Translations under genes and position numbers: made by a program
Source of the DNA: an uncultured Oscillospiraceae bacterium
GTDB taxonomy: Bacteria > Bacillota > Clostridia > Oscillospirales > Oscillospiraceae
Assembly: GCA_934646185.1 (NCBI GenBank)
Contig: CAKUEH010000011.1
Location: 1 to 64,000 of the forward strand
DNA: 64,000 nucleotides
Reading direction: 5' to 3'
Shown here: one piece after another, positions 8,696-16,526 of the stretch
How the letters are laid out: every line of letters begins with the position of its first letter
How positions within the stretch are numbered: the stretch's first letter is position 1
The notes under the pieces: generated by a model
The model's database searches: none
What the model was told of the DNA's origin: nothing
What the model saw: only the letters and a program-made list of their open reading frames with translations

Positions 8696-8782
8696 ATGAG
8701 CAAGCAGAACAAAACGAACAAGACCGACTCGCAGAACACCTCGAACCAGACGCAGAATCAGGATTCGAAGAACTGCAAGTAA
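8696..8782 (+). CDS. 28-residue hydrophilic peptide downstream of spoVAE
   Basis: An ATG with a perfect AGGAGG seven bases upstream opens a 28-codon frame ending TAA, encoding MSKQNKTNKTDSQNTSNQTQ followed by NQDSKNCK. It is made almost only of Asn, Gln, Lys, Ser, Thr and Asp, with a single Cys near the end, and has no hydrophobic segment. A strong terminator follows after 5 bp, so it is the last gene of the spoVAD-spoVAE unit. The composition recalls very small spore-associated proteins, but I cannot name a family. Ribosome site, terminator and location support a real gene. Confidence 0.65.
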   Translation: MSKQNKTNKTDSQNTSNQTQNQDSKNCK

Positions 8783-8787
8783 CCGAA

Positions 8788-8824
8788 ACGGGAGAACGCC
8801 GAAGCACGGCGTTCTCCCGTTTTG
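8788..8824 (+). terminator. Terminator of the spoVA unit
   Basis: A 13-bp stem ACGGGAGAACGCC/GGCGTTCTCCCGT with a 7-base loop followed by TTTT. Confidence 0.9.
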
Positions 8825-8841
8825 CTCTCTGCAAGCCGCGG

Positions 8842-8870
8842 TTGCGGCGCGCTTCCGTTTGTGATAAACT
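8842..8870 (+). promoter_or_regulatory. Probable promoter of the 533-residue lipoprotein
   Basis: TTGCGG (8842-8847), 17 bases, TAAACT (8865-8870), 37 bp upstream of the start codon. Confidence 0.55.
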
Positions 8871-8906
8871 GTCAATATCACGAACTGATATCCGGGAGGG
8901 ATCACG

Positions 8907-10508
8907 ATGCAGAAATTGAAACTGCGCGCCGGGCTTCTTCTTGCCGTTTTTATGCTGCTTGCGGCACTCTGCGCAGGATGCGCCCCAGCGGAGACGGTGC
9001 AGAATGAACCGGAAGCGGCCGTCCAGCCGGAGAACGCGGAGGACGCGGCTCCCGCGCCGGAGCCGGACGCTCTGACGCACTTTTACGAGCTCGCGTCGCT
9101 GCCGGAGGGCGAGCTGAAGACCTATCTGCAAATACATGGCCGGGACATGACCGGCGCGGCGGGCGAGGGCGATCTGGCGCAGCTGTATGCGCAGGCGCCG
9201 CATCCGGCGCTTCGGAATGCCAGACGCGGGCAGCAGACCGTCTATCCGGAGCGCGGCGTGTTCACCACCCCGCTCTGGACGGACGGCGCTGACGGCGGGA
9301 CGGAGACGCTCGGCCTTGCGACCGTCAGCCTGACCCGGCTGGGAGAAGCCGGACAGGATGTGGCGTTTACGAAGTCCGAAACAACGTATGCCGACGGCGC
9401 GGCGGCCTACTGCGGCATGCAGGACGGCTACCCGGTGGTCTTCCGGCTCTTCCGCGAGCTGGAGCCCGGGCAGGCGTATGACCTGAACGATCTGACCGAA
9501 CCGCCACCTGACCGGACGGTCTATCTGTACGGAGAGCGGCTGGGCGTGCGTGTCTCCATACCGGCCGGGAACCTGAACGACTATGTGTTCGGCGGACGCG
9601 GCGTGGTCGTGACATGCCGGAGCAGCGCGCTCAGCTCAGACGAAGCAAGCGGATTTTTCTGGCAGCTCCGCCTTGAGTGGCTGGACGGGATGGAGCGGAG
9701 CTATGGCACCGGTACCGGCGATTTCCGGCCCGCGCTGTCAAACGGCGATTTCCTGCTGGCCAAAACGAAGGACTATGCCTACATTCTCACGCTGCGGGAT
9801 CAGTCCGGGAAGCCGCGCTATCTGCCGCAGGACCGGGAGGCGTATCTGGACGGCTGGCTGACGCACGGCTTTGACGGCGTCATCGTGATCGACGGCGCGG
9901 AGCAGAGCCCATACGGCGAGCAGTTTTACAGCCAATGGACGCAAAAGCTCCGGGCCGCGGACAGCTGGCTTTCCATGTTCGACGCCGCGTCGCGCGGCGA
10001 GGGCGAACGTCTGCCGGACGCGGATCTGACGCGGCAGACCGCGCAGGAGGCAGGCTTCGGCCTGACCATGGACGTGCCGGAGCCGGTCTGGGGCTGCGTC
10101 AGCTTCTATCAGGGGCGCGAGAACGAGCTCTGGGACGGGAGCACAGTCTTTACGCTGCGCAATGTCGTCGCCGAGACGATGGGCGCGGACGGGTATCTCT
10201 GGAAGCTCAGCCGCGTAAGCAGGGAAGACTTCCGCTGGCAGGAGGACGTTCCCTCAATCAGCTGGGACGACTGGGCGGACAGAAAAACGTCCGGCGAAGC
10301 ATATCTGCTCGGCCGGACGGCGGACGCCGTGTATCTGCTGCGCTTCGGCGGCGGCACGCAGCTGTTTGCGGACGTTCCCGCGTGCGCGGAGGCCCGCGCG
10401 GACTTTCTTGCCGCAGGCCGGGCCATGCTGCAGAGCGTTCTGGAGCAGAACGGCATCGAGCCGAACCCATACTGGCAGGAGATCTATTCGCAGCACGCGG
10501 CCGGATAA
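8907..10508 (+). CDS. Secreted lipoprotein of unknown function
   Basis: A 533-residue protein with a lipoprotein signal (MQKLKLRAGLLLAVFMLLAA, then LCAGC with the lipidated Cys at about 25). A Pro/Ala/Glu linker follows (to about 55), then a roughly 470-residue acidic, aromatic-rich extracellular part. The latter has repeated beta-type segments (DYAYILTLRDQSGKPRYL, EAYLLGRTADAVYLLRFGGG) in which the same topic recurs, suggesting two related halves. I do not recognise a family or catalytic motif. The start has GGGAGG eight bases upstream. It is monocistronic between two terminator-containing gaps. Confidence 0.75.
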   Translation: MQKLKLRAGLLLAVFMLLAALCAGCAPAETVQNEPEAAVQPENAEDAAPAPEPDALTHFYELASLPEGELKTYLQIHGRDMTGAAGEGDLAQLYAQAPHPALRNARRGQQTVYPERGVFTTPLWTDGADGGTETLGLATVSLTRLGEAGQDVAFTKSETTYADGAAAYCGMQDGYPVVFRLFRELEPGQAYDLNDLTEPPPDRTVYLYGERLGVRVSIPAGNLNDYVFGGRGVVVTCRSSALSSDEASGFFWQLRLEWLDGMERSYGTGTGDFRPALSNGDFLLAKTKDYAYILTLRDQSGKPRYLPQDREAYLDGWLTHGFDGVIVIDGAEQSPYGEQFYSQWTQKLRAADSWLSMFDAASRGEGERLPDADLTRQTAQEAGFGLTMDVPEPVWGCVSFYQGRENELWDGSTVFTLRNVVAETMGADGYLWKLSRVSREDFRWQEDVPSISWDDWADRKTSGEAYLLGRTADAVYLLRFGGGTQLFADVPACAEARADFLAAGRAMLQSVLEQNGIEPNPYWQEIYSQHAAG

Positions 10509-10548
10509 AAAGCCGCCCGGCAGACCGGAAAAGGCGGCATTGGGATAA

Positions 10549-10627
10549 GCAGACCGCACCGATTTTACGAAAAATCCCCTGCGAATCCGTAACTGCCCAA
10601 AGGGCCGATGTGGGCATCGGCCCCTAC
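10549..10627 (+). repeat. Family 2 repeat, one-ended copy
   Basis: GCAGACCGCACCGATTTTAC...GCGAATCCGTAAC is the internal part of family 2, followed by its right-hand hairpin GGGCCGATGTGGGCATCGGCCCCTAC; the left hairpin is missing. The 347-bp gap 10509-10855 holds this copy, a family 1 relative and a terminator. Confidence 0.7.
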
Positions 10628-10694
10628 AAACAAGCAGGAAAATGCGGCGCAAATTTGCCGAAGGACTTCTGTTTTTTGCCGCTGCCTGTCGCTT

Positions 10695-10796
10695 AACCTC
10701 TCAGTCAGCTGCGCTGACAGCGTCCCTAGCCTCTTTGCCCCTTTGGGCCATTTCCCCCCTGACAGGGGGATCGGCCCCTTTCAGGGGAGCCTTGGG
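10695..10796 (-). repeat. Family 1 repeat variant
   Basis: Starts ACCTCTCAGTCAGCTGCGCTGAC and ends TTTCAGGGGAGCCTTGGG, i.e. family 1 hairpins in reverse orientation. An extra CCCCCTGACAGGGGG hairpin is inserted, as also in the copy at 36855. Confidence 0.65.
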
Positions 10797-10807
10797 TGTT
10801 TTTTGAG

Positions 10808-10840
10808 AAAGGAAGGGCTGCCTCCTGCGAGGCAGCCCTT
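10808..10840 (-). terminator. Terminator of the SLH 5'-nucleotidase gene
   Basis: On the minus strand AAGGGCTGCCTC/GAGGCAGCCCTT (12-bp stem, 4-base loop) is followed by CCTTTCTC. It lies 16 bp past the stop codon. The T run is imperfect. Confidence 0.75.
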
Positions 10841-10855
10841 TGCGTTTGATGCTGC

Positions 10856-13039
10856 TTATGCGGCTTCCTTGGTCATGTTCATGAGGACCATTGCGCCCAT
10901 TGCGCGGGTCGCGGTGCCCTTCGGGTTGAACGCGCCGTTGGAGCCGGCCAGATAACCGGAGGCGGTGCAGTAGACGACGGATTCGAGCGCCCATTCGCCG
11001 ATCGCGTCCGCGTCGGTGTAGGTGAGCTTCTCAGTGATGCCGTCGGCGCTCTTGCCGCCGATCTTGTCATAGCCATAGAGGATCTTGGCCATTTCCTGAC
11101 GGTTGACAGCCTTGGTGGGCTTGTAGGTGCCGTCCTCATAGCCGTCGACGATCCCGTTCGCGCTTGCCCACAGAACAGCGTCTGCGTACCAGCTGCCGTC
11201 CGTGCAGTCGGTGAACTTCTCGCTGACCTTGCCGGTCACCTCGGGAGAGCCCGCCATGCGGTACAGAACCGTCACAAGCATGCCGCGCGTCAGCGTGCCG
11301 TTCGGGTCGAAGCCGGTACCGACGCCCTTCATGAGCTCCTTGTCGGAAACGTAGTTGACAGCCTCCGCATACCATGCGGTATCGGCGACATCCGCGTAGC
11401 GGATGACGGAGATGCGGCCCTGCGGTGCGGCGTATTCGCTCCCGATGGTGCCGCCGAGCTTGTTCTTGATGTAAGACAGGACCATCTTTGCGTCGGTCAT
11501 CGTGGCATCGGCACGCTGGACGAGCTTCGCGTCCTTGAACATGTTGAAGCCGTCGCCGCAGTAGAGGATGGTGTAGTCGATGCCGCCGAGCGTGTAGATC
11601 TTCTTGGCGTTGATCGGCTCATACTTGCCGGTGCTCTTGTTGAGAACCTGAACATTGGTCACGCGGCGCGCGCCGGTGATCTTGATGAATTCGCCCTTGT
11701 CAGTCGTCTCGATCGTGGATTCCGCACCGGAGATAATGGTGTATGTAAGGCCCGACACATGCATGAAGCCGCCGGACTCCTTCGGATAATTGATTGCGCC
11801 CATTTCCAGCATGTCCAGAACAGTCTGGCCGGTCACGGCGACCTTGCAGGGCAGGTTGCCCCAGGGGAAGACGCTGAACAGCGTGTTGAGCGTGATGTCG
11901 CCGGCCTTGATGGGCTTGCGCAGGCCGCCGCCGTTCATAATGCCGATGTCGGCGTCGAGCATGACGCGGAAGGCGTCAGCGGCAAGATTGCCGAGCGCGG
12001 TCTCAGAATTACGAACCAGGCGCTTGCCGTTTTCGTCATAGTCGGGCAGATCGATCTCACTCTTGCCGACGACCTCGCTCAGCTCGGCGGAGAATTTGTC
12101 GGTGATGCCGGTGATAAATTCGGTGATATGCTCGTCCTTCTCGGTGTAATCCTTGGCGGAGATCAGCTCGGAGGTGATCTTGCCGTCAGCCGAGATGGTC
12201 AGCTTGCCGAGATTGGCGAGCTTGGTCTTGGTCTGTGCCAGCACGACATCGTCGCCGTCCTTGTTGGCGACAGTCTTGCTGAATTCCTCATGGGAGTGGC
12301 CGTCGAGCATGGCGTCGATGCCGTTGGTGTTCTTGATGACAGCCTCGGAGGTCCAATATTCAGTCGTGCCTTCCATGCCGAGGTGGGCGATGGCGACAAC
12401 GTACTTCGCGCCTTCGGCCTTAGCGGCGTCGACGGCGGTCTGGACAGCCTGATACAGAGCAGTGCCGTCCTTGTCCTCGCTCAGGTTGTAGATGAAGTTG
12501 CCGTTGTCGTCCTGGAAGTAGGCGGGCGTGGACTTCACGAAGCTCTCCGGCGTGGTGATGCCGACGAACGCGACCTTCGTTCCGCCGTAATCCACGATCT
12601 CATACGGCTTATAGCTGATGTCGCTCGTACCCTTGCCGGTGTACTTGAAGTTGCAGGACAGATACTCGTACTTGGCCAGCTTTGTCAGCTCAGCGAGGCG
12701 GGGGAGTTTGAAATCGAACTCATGGTTGCCGAACGTCGCGAAATCATAGCCGACCTCGTTCATGATGTCGACCAGATAGGAGCCTGCGGACAGCAGACCG
12801 ATGGGCTCGCCCTGAATTGCGTCGCCGCAGTCAACAAGCGTGACAAAGTTGTGCGTCTGTTCCATTTCGGCCTTGTATGCCGCAACGCCGGCATAGCCCA
12901 GACCGTCGCTCACGCCGCAGTGAACGTCGTTGGTGTGCAGGATCACAATGTCGTTGGATTTCTCGTCTGCTGCGAACGCTGTGGTCATCAGGCCCAGCAT
13001 CAGGCATGCCGCAAGCAGAAGTGCGATCAGTTTCTTCAT
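10856..13039 (-). CDS. S-layer-anchored 5'-nucleotidase / UDP-sugar hydrolase family protein
   Basis: A 727-residue exported protein. A signal peptide ends near AFA (23). The metallophosphatase domain follows with HTNDVH (35-40), CGDAIQGE (71-78) and GNHEFD (104-109), and HLGMEG and GHSHEE further on. The 5'-nucleotidase C-terminal domain carries NGGGLR and the substrate pocket TLFSVFPWGN. From about residue 546 there are three S-layer homology repeats (YADVADTAWYAEAVNYV, FTDCTDGSWYADAVLWA, YTDADAIGEWALESVVY). It probably hydrolyses nucleotides or UDP-sugars at the cell surface to supply nucleosides and phosphate. A TATAAT box lies at 13090-13095 (minus) without a clear -35. Confidence 0.93.
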   Translation of the reverse strand: MKKLIALLLAACLMLGLMTTAFAADEKSNDIVILHTNDVHCGVSDGLGYAGVAAYKAEMEQTHNFVTLVDCGDAIQGEPIGLLSAGSYLVDIMNEVGYDFATFGNHEFDFKLPRLAELTKLAKYEYLSCNFKYTGKGTSDISYKPYEIVDYGGTKVAFVGITTPESFVKSTPAYFQDDNGNFIYNLSEDKDGTALYQAVQTAVDAAKAEGAKYVVAIAHLGMEGTTEYWTSEAVIKNTNGIDAMLDGHSHEEFSKTVANKDGDDVVLAQTKTKLANLGKLTISADGKITSELISAKDYTEKDEHITEFITGITDKFSAELSEVVGKSEIDLPDYDENGKRLVRNSETALGNLAADAFRVMLDADIGIMNGGGLRKPIKAGDITLNTLFSVFPWGNLPCKVAVTGQTVLDMLEMGAINYPKESGGFMHVSGLTYTIISGAESTIETTDKGEFIKITGARRVTNVQVLNKSTGKYEPINAKKIYTLGGIDYTILYCGDGFNMFKDAKLVQRADATMTDAKMVLSYIKNKLGGTIGSEYAAPQGRISVIRYADVADTAWYAEAVNYVSDKELMKGVGTGFDPNGTLTRGMLVTVLYRMAGSPEVTGKVSEKFTDCTDGSWYADAVLWASANGIVDGYEDGTYKPTKAVNRQEMAKILYGYDKIGGKSADGITEKLTYTDADAIGEWALESVVYCTASGYLAGSNGAFNPKGTATRAMGAMVLMNMTKEAA

Positions 13040-13212
13040 AGTATCCTCCCTTTACAAGTTATCTGCCATGGGGCAGATGGTATGCTTATATTATACTACA
13101 AAGAACCGGCGTCAGCTATTCACAAATATTTGAAATTCAGGCATCGAAATTCGTCATAATGCACAAATTATACAGAGCTTTAACGAATGAAATCAAGCGA
13201 AATGCCGCCACG

Positions 13213-13773
13213 TCAGGAGACCTGCGTGTCCTCTGCAAACGCCTTTCCCTTTAAAACGACCTCGCGCATGAAGCGGAACGTCTCCTTTTCGCCGCGTTCT
13301 GCCAGCATCGTGAGCAAAAACCGCAGCCGCTTCATGGTCTGCGGATGCACGAGCCGGGATTCCTTCGCCCGGTCGAGATACTGCAGCGGCGAAGCGTCGA
13401 TATAGGCCGCGCCCTGATACGTCTTGCAGGCCGCGATCCGGTCGGCGACCATTTCGCACAGGTAGTTTACCGGCATGTCGACCGGTTCGTATGTCCGCGT
13501 CTCAGGGCTCAGGTCTGTCCAGTATTCAAAATGGTGCCGGTTGCGGCCCTTGTGGTGCATCCAGGCGAGAGAATACCCGTTCGCCTCGCGCTCGGCGGTG
13601 TTCGGGCTCCGGTCACCCTGATAATACCGGACGCCTGCGAAAAACTCGGTAGGGGAGTACTTCGAAAGATCGTGCGCCAGCCCCTGCCGGATCAGCCCCA
13701 TCCGGAAACAGCCGCGCATGACCAGATGCCGGTGATGTGTGATCGTCTTCAAGTGTCCCCAGAATTTGTTCAT
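13213..13773 (-). CDS. DUF5662 family protein
   Basis: A 186-residue cytoplasmic protein. N-terminal HLKTITHHRHLVMRGC, the HDLSKYSPTEF motif (about 34-44) and HHKGRNRHHFEYW (about 73-85) mark DUF5662, a family with a histidine/aspartate-rich, HD-like arrangement and unknown substrate. The C-terminal half is helical. It reads from its own near-consensus promoter, divergent from cysK. I see no partner gene that would suggest a pathway. Confidence 0.8.
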   Translation of the reverse strand: MNKFWGHLKTITHHRHLVMRGCFRMGLIRQGLAHDLSKYSPTEFFAGVRYYQGDRSPNTAEREANGYSLAWMHHKGRNRHHFEYWTDLSPETRTYEPVDMPVNYLCEMVADRIAACKTYQGAAYIDASPLQYLDRAKESRLVHPQTMKRLRFLLTMLAERGEKETFRFMREVVLKGKAFAEDTQVS

Positions 13774-13800
13774 GGTGCAGCCCTCCCATTCTTCTTATTC

Positions 13801-13829
13801 ATTATACGATAAATCCTTCCCGGTTGCAA
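13801..13829 (-). promoter_or_regulatory. Sigma-A promoter of the DUF5662 gene
   Basis: On the minus strand TTGCAA (13824-13829), 17 bases, TATAAT (13801-13806). Confidence 0.8.
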
Positions 13830-13852
13830 CGCAGGAAAAAATCAAAAACCTA

Positions 13853-13881
13853 TTGACAAGCTAGGCAATGTGTGGTAGGAT
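13853..13881 (+). promoter_or_regulatory. Sigma-A promoter of cysK
   Basis: TTGACA (13853-13858), 17 bases, TAGGAT (13876-13881). It leaves a leader of about 160 bp before the cysK start, in which I recognise no known riboswitch. Confidence 0.75.
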
Positions 13882-14051
13882 ACAGGCATCCGATGAAAGA
13901 TACCAACATACTATTTTTATTCCACATAGTGAGGGCGCGCTTATGCTGCAGATCGTCTTTCCGTGCGCCGCGTTCCGATGTCGAATGTGACAGCGAAACC
14001 GGACGACGCATTTACGTTTTAATTTTTGATATCATAAAGGAGAGTTTGAAT

Positions 14052-14984
14052 ATGTCCAACATTTATACTTCCGCTGACCAGCTGATCGGCAAGACCCCGC
14101 TGCTTGAGCTCACGCATATTGAAAAGGAACTGAACCTCAAGTCCAAAATTCTGGCCAAGCTCGAATACTTCAACCCCGCCGGCTCCGTTAAGGACCGCAT
14201 CGCGAAGAAAATGATCGACGATGCCGAAGCCGCGGGCCAGCTGAAGCCCGGCTCCGTCATCATTGAGCCGACCTCCGGCAACACCGGCATCGGCCTCGCC
14301 TCCGTTGCGGCGGCCAGAGGCTACCGTATCATCATCGTCATGCCCGAGAGCATGTCCGTTGAGCGCCGTCAGCTCATGAAGGCCTACGGCGCGGAGCTCG
14401 TCCTGACCGAGGCCGCCAAGGGCATGAAGGGCGCGATCGCCAAGGCCGACGAGCTGGCAAAGCAGATCCCGGACAGCTTCGTTCCCGGCCAGTTTGTCAA
14501 TCCCTCGAACCCCAAGGCCCATATCGAGACCACAGGCCCTGAAATTTATGCGGATACCGACGGCAAGGTCGATTACTTTGTTGCAGGCGTCGGCACCGGC
14601 GGCACGATCACCGGCGTCGGCCAGTATTTGAAGAGCAAGGTGCCGTCCGTAAAGGTCGTCGCGGTCGAACCGGCATCGTCCCCCGTCCTGTCGCAGGGCG
14701 TCGCGGGCGCGCATAAGATCCAGGGCATCGGCGCGGGCTTCGTTCCCGATGTGCTCGACACAAAGGTCTATGACGAGATCATCCCGGTCTCAAACGAGGA
14801 CGCATTTTCCGCCGGCCGGCTTGTCGGCAGAAAGGAGGGCGTGCTGGTCGGCATTTCCTCCGGCGCAGCGCTCCACGCAGCCGTCGAGCTGGCGAAGCGT
14901 CCGGAAAACGAGGGCAAGACCATCGTCGTCCTCTTCCCCGACACCGGCGACCGCTATCTCTCCACCCCGCTGTTCGCGGACTGA
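14052..14984 (+). CDS. cysK: Cysteine synthase A (O-acetylserine sulfhydrylase)
   Basis: PLP enzyme making L-cysteine from O-acetylserine and sulfide; 310 residues, usual length. The Schiff-base lysine is in PAGSVKDRIAKKM (about 40-52), the substrate loop is PTSGNTGIGLA, and the phosphate-binding loop is GVGTGGTITGVG. The C-terminal PDTGDRYLST is also typical. The ATG at 14052 is preceded by AAAGGAGAG; upstream in-frame codons lie in the leader and encode no family sequence. A strong terminator follows at once, so the gene is monocistronic. Confidence 0.96.
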   Translation: MSNIYTSADQLIGKTPLLELTHIEKELNLKSKILAKLEYFNPAGSVKDRIAKKMIDDAEAAGQLKPGSVIIEPTSGNTGIGLASVAAARGYRIIIVMPESMSVERRQLMKAYGAELVLTEAAKGMKGAIAKADELAKQIPDSFVPGQFVNPSNPKAHIETTGPEIYADTDGKVDYFVAGVGTGGTITGVGQYLKSKVPSVKVVAVEPASSPVLSQGVAGAHKIQGIGAGFVPDVLDTKVYDEIIPVSNEDAFSAGRLVGRKEGVLVGISSGAALHAAVELAKRPENEGKTIVVLFPDTGDRYLSTPLFAD

Positions 14985-14997
14985 TCCCAAACGGTGC

Positions 14998-15033
14998 AAG
15001 GCCCCGGCTTCTACACGGAAGCCGGGGCCTTTG
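14998..15033 (+). terminator. Terminator of cysK
   Basis: Stem AAGGCCCCGGCTTC/GAAGCCGGGGCCTTT, 13-14 bp, 14 bases after the stop codon. Confidence 0.85.
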
Positions 15034-15077
15034 CCGCATTGACACGGAAGCACCCAAGGCGCCCCTACAGATGCACC

Positions 15078-15240
15078 CAAGGCTCCCCTTGGGCACAAGG
15101 GGAGCTGGCGCGAAGCGCCTGAGGGGATTCGAACGCTGCAAATTCCGGAACACTCTGAATCTTGCAGCAAATCCCCTCCGTCATTTTCTTCGAAAATGCC
15201 ACCTCCCCTTACCGCGTGAAGCGCGGCAAGGGGAGGCTTG
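15078..15240 (+). repeat. Family 1 long repeat
   Basis: Full copy. It contains hairpins GCTCCCCTTGGGCACAAGGGGAGC and GGCGCGAAGCGCC, then GAGGGGATTCGAACG, a variable 30-base middle, AAATCCCCTCC, hairpin GGCATTTTCGAAGAAAATG on the opposite strand, and CCTCCCC...GGGGAGG around CCGCGTGAAGCGCGG. It lies between convergent cysK and the CapA gene. Confidence 0.85.
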
Positions 15241-15253
15241 GAGCCGAATGATC

Positions 15254-16501
15254 CTATCCCGTAATATCCTCATACAGCGCCCACATGGCGTCGACGGTGC
15301 ATTCGGAGAAGCGGTTCTGGCCGGCGAGCTCGCTGCTGTAGCCGTCCAGAAGCATCGGACGGTAGGTGTACCAGCCGGTGTTCGGGTTGCGGAGGATGAC
15401 GTTGACGGTCGGCTTGAGATCGTATTCCGACACATGCGTGCCGTCCGCGTCCTTGACGATGGTGACGCTGGCCATGCCGCCGAGCAGATTCATTTTATCC
15501 TTCTGGTGCGACAGGAAGTTTCCGAGGCTGTAATAGACCGGCACGTCGCGGCCGTCGGAGGCTGTGAGCAGCTCGACCGGCTGGAGCGTGTGCGTGTGTC
15601 CGCCGATGATCAGATCCGCGCCCGCGTCTGCCATCTCCTGCGCCCAGGTGAGCTGGCTGTTGTCCGGGCTGAAGGTGTCCTCCGTGCCCCAGTGCGGGAA
15701 GACGATGACAAAGTCCGCCTCCTGCTTTGCCTGTTCGATGCGGCCGCAGACCGTCTCCCGGGTGGAGAGCGTGTCGACCATCCAGCGCTTTTCGGGCATG
15801 GAGTTGTTGAAGCCGTAGGTGAAATTCAGCATGGCGATGCGGATGCTGTTTTTCTCGACGATGGGGATCGCCGCCGCGTCCGCTTCCGTGTCATGGATGC
15901 CGAGCGTGGTGATCTCCGGATAGGTCTCATGGAAATAGGACAGCGTGTCCGTGATGCCGGTCTCCTTTTTGTCATAGCAGTGGTTGCTTGCAAAGGTCAC
16001 GACGTTGAAGCCCGCATCGGCCAGCGCGTCAGCGACCTCGATGGGCGAGCCGAAGACCGGATAGCTCTCGATCAGCTCGCGATCCTTGACCAGGATCGTC
16101 TCCTGATTGATGCAGGCCAGATCGTACTGCCGGACGATGGGGCGGATATCGTCAAAGAACGGCGTGAAGTCATAGCCGCCCTCCGGCGTCTGCGCGGACC
16201 AGTAGACGCAGTTGTGGATCAGATCGTCGCCCAGCGCCATGAGCGTCACGCTGGATTCCGCGGGCGCTTCCTGCACGGGCTGCTCCTGCGGCTCCGGCTC
16301 CTGCACGGCCGGCTCTGTTTGCACGGTCGGTTCTTCAGCAGGCGCGGAAGCGCTCCCGGCGACAGCCTTCGCGTCGGACATGCGCGGCGTGAATGCCGCC
16401 CGCACGACCCACATACCGCCGAAAATAACGGCGGCCAGCAGAAGCAGGATCAGGATAAGACCCAGGGTAAAGGAGGGCTTTTTGTTCGGAGCTGCGGACA
16501 T
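15254..16501 (-). CDS. CapA family (poly-gamma-glutamate synthesis-type) metallophosphatase, membrane-anchored
   Basis: A 415-residue protein with one N-terminal transmembrane helix (LGLILILLLLAAVIFGG), a Glu/Pro-rich spacer to about 85, and an external CapA/PGA_cap calcineurin-like domain. Metal-binding signatures are GDDLIH, NQETI, ASNHCYD, PHWGTED and GGHTHTLQP. CapA proteins are linked to capsule or cell-wall polymer handling; the substrate is unknown here. The start at 16501 (MSAAPNKK) has AAAGGAT upstream. It is the last gene of a DUF1846 / GH3 / CapA operon, 25 bp after the GH3 stop. Confidence 0.9.
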   Translation of the reverse strand: MSAAPNKKPSFTLGLILILLLLAAVIFGGMWVVRAAFTPRMSDAKAVAGSASAPAEEPTVQTEPAVQEPEPQEQPVQEAPAESSVTLMALGDDLIHNCVYWSAQTPEGGYDFTPFFDDIRPIVRQYDLACINQETILVKDRELIESYPVFGSPIEVADALADAGFNVVTFASNHCYDKKETGITDTLSYFHETYPEITTLGIHDTEADAAAIPIVEKNSIRIAMLNFTYGFNNSMPEKRWMVDTLSTRETVCGRIEQAKQEADFVIVFPHWGTEDTFSPDNSQLTWAQEMADAGADLIIGGHTHTLQPVELLTASDGRDVPVYYSLGNFLSHQKDKMNLLGGMASVTIVKDADGTHVSEYDLKPTVNVILRNPNTGWYTYRPMLLDGYSSELAGQNRFSECTVDAMWALYEDITG

Positions 16502-16526
16502 GATGCGCACATCCTTTCAGATTGAT

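Noticed and set aside
13090..13095. Full promoter for the SLH 5'-nucleotidase
   Set aside because: TATAAT is clear on the minus strand, but no -35 box at 16-18 bp spacing is convincing, so it was mentioned only in the gene entry.
15078..15240. TTCGAATCC block in repeats as a tRNA gene
   Set aside because: Only a T-arm-like sequence is present; no acceptor, D or anticodon arms can be drawn, and the block recurs in all family 1 copies.
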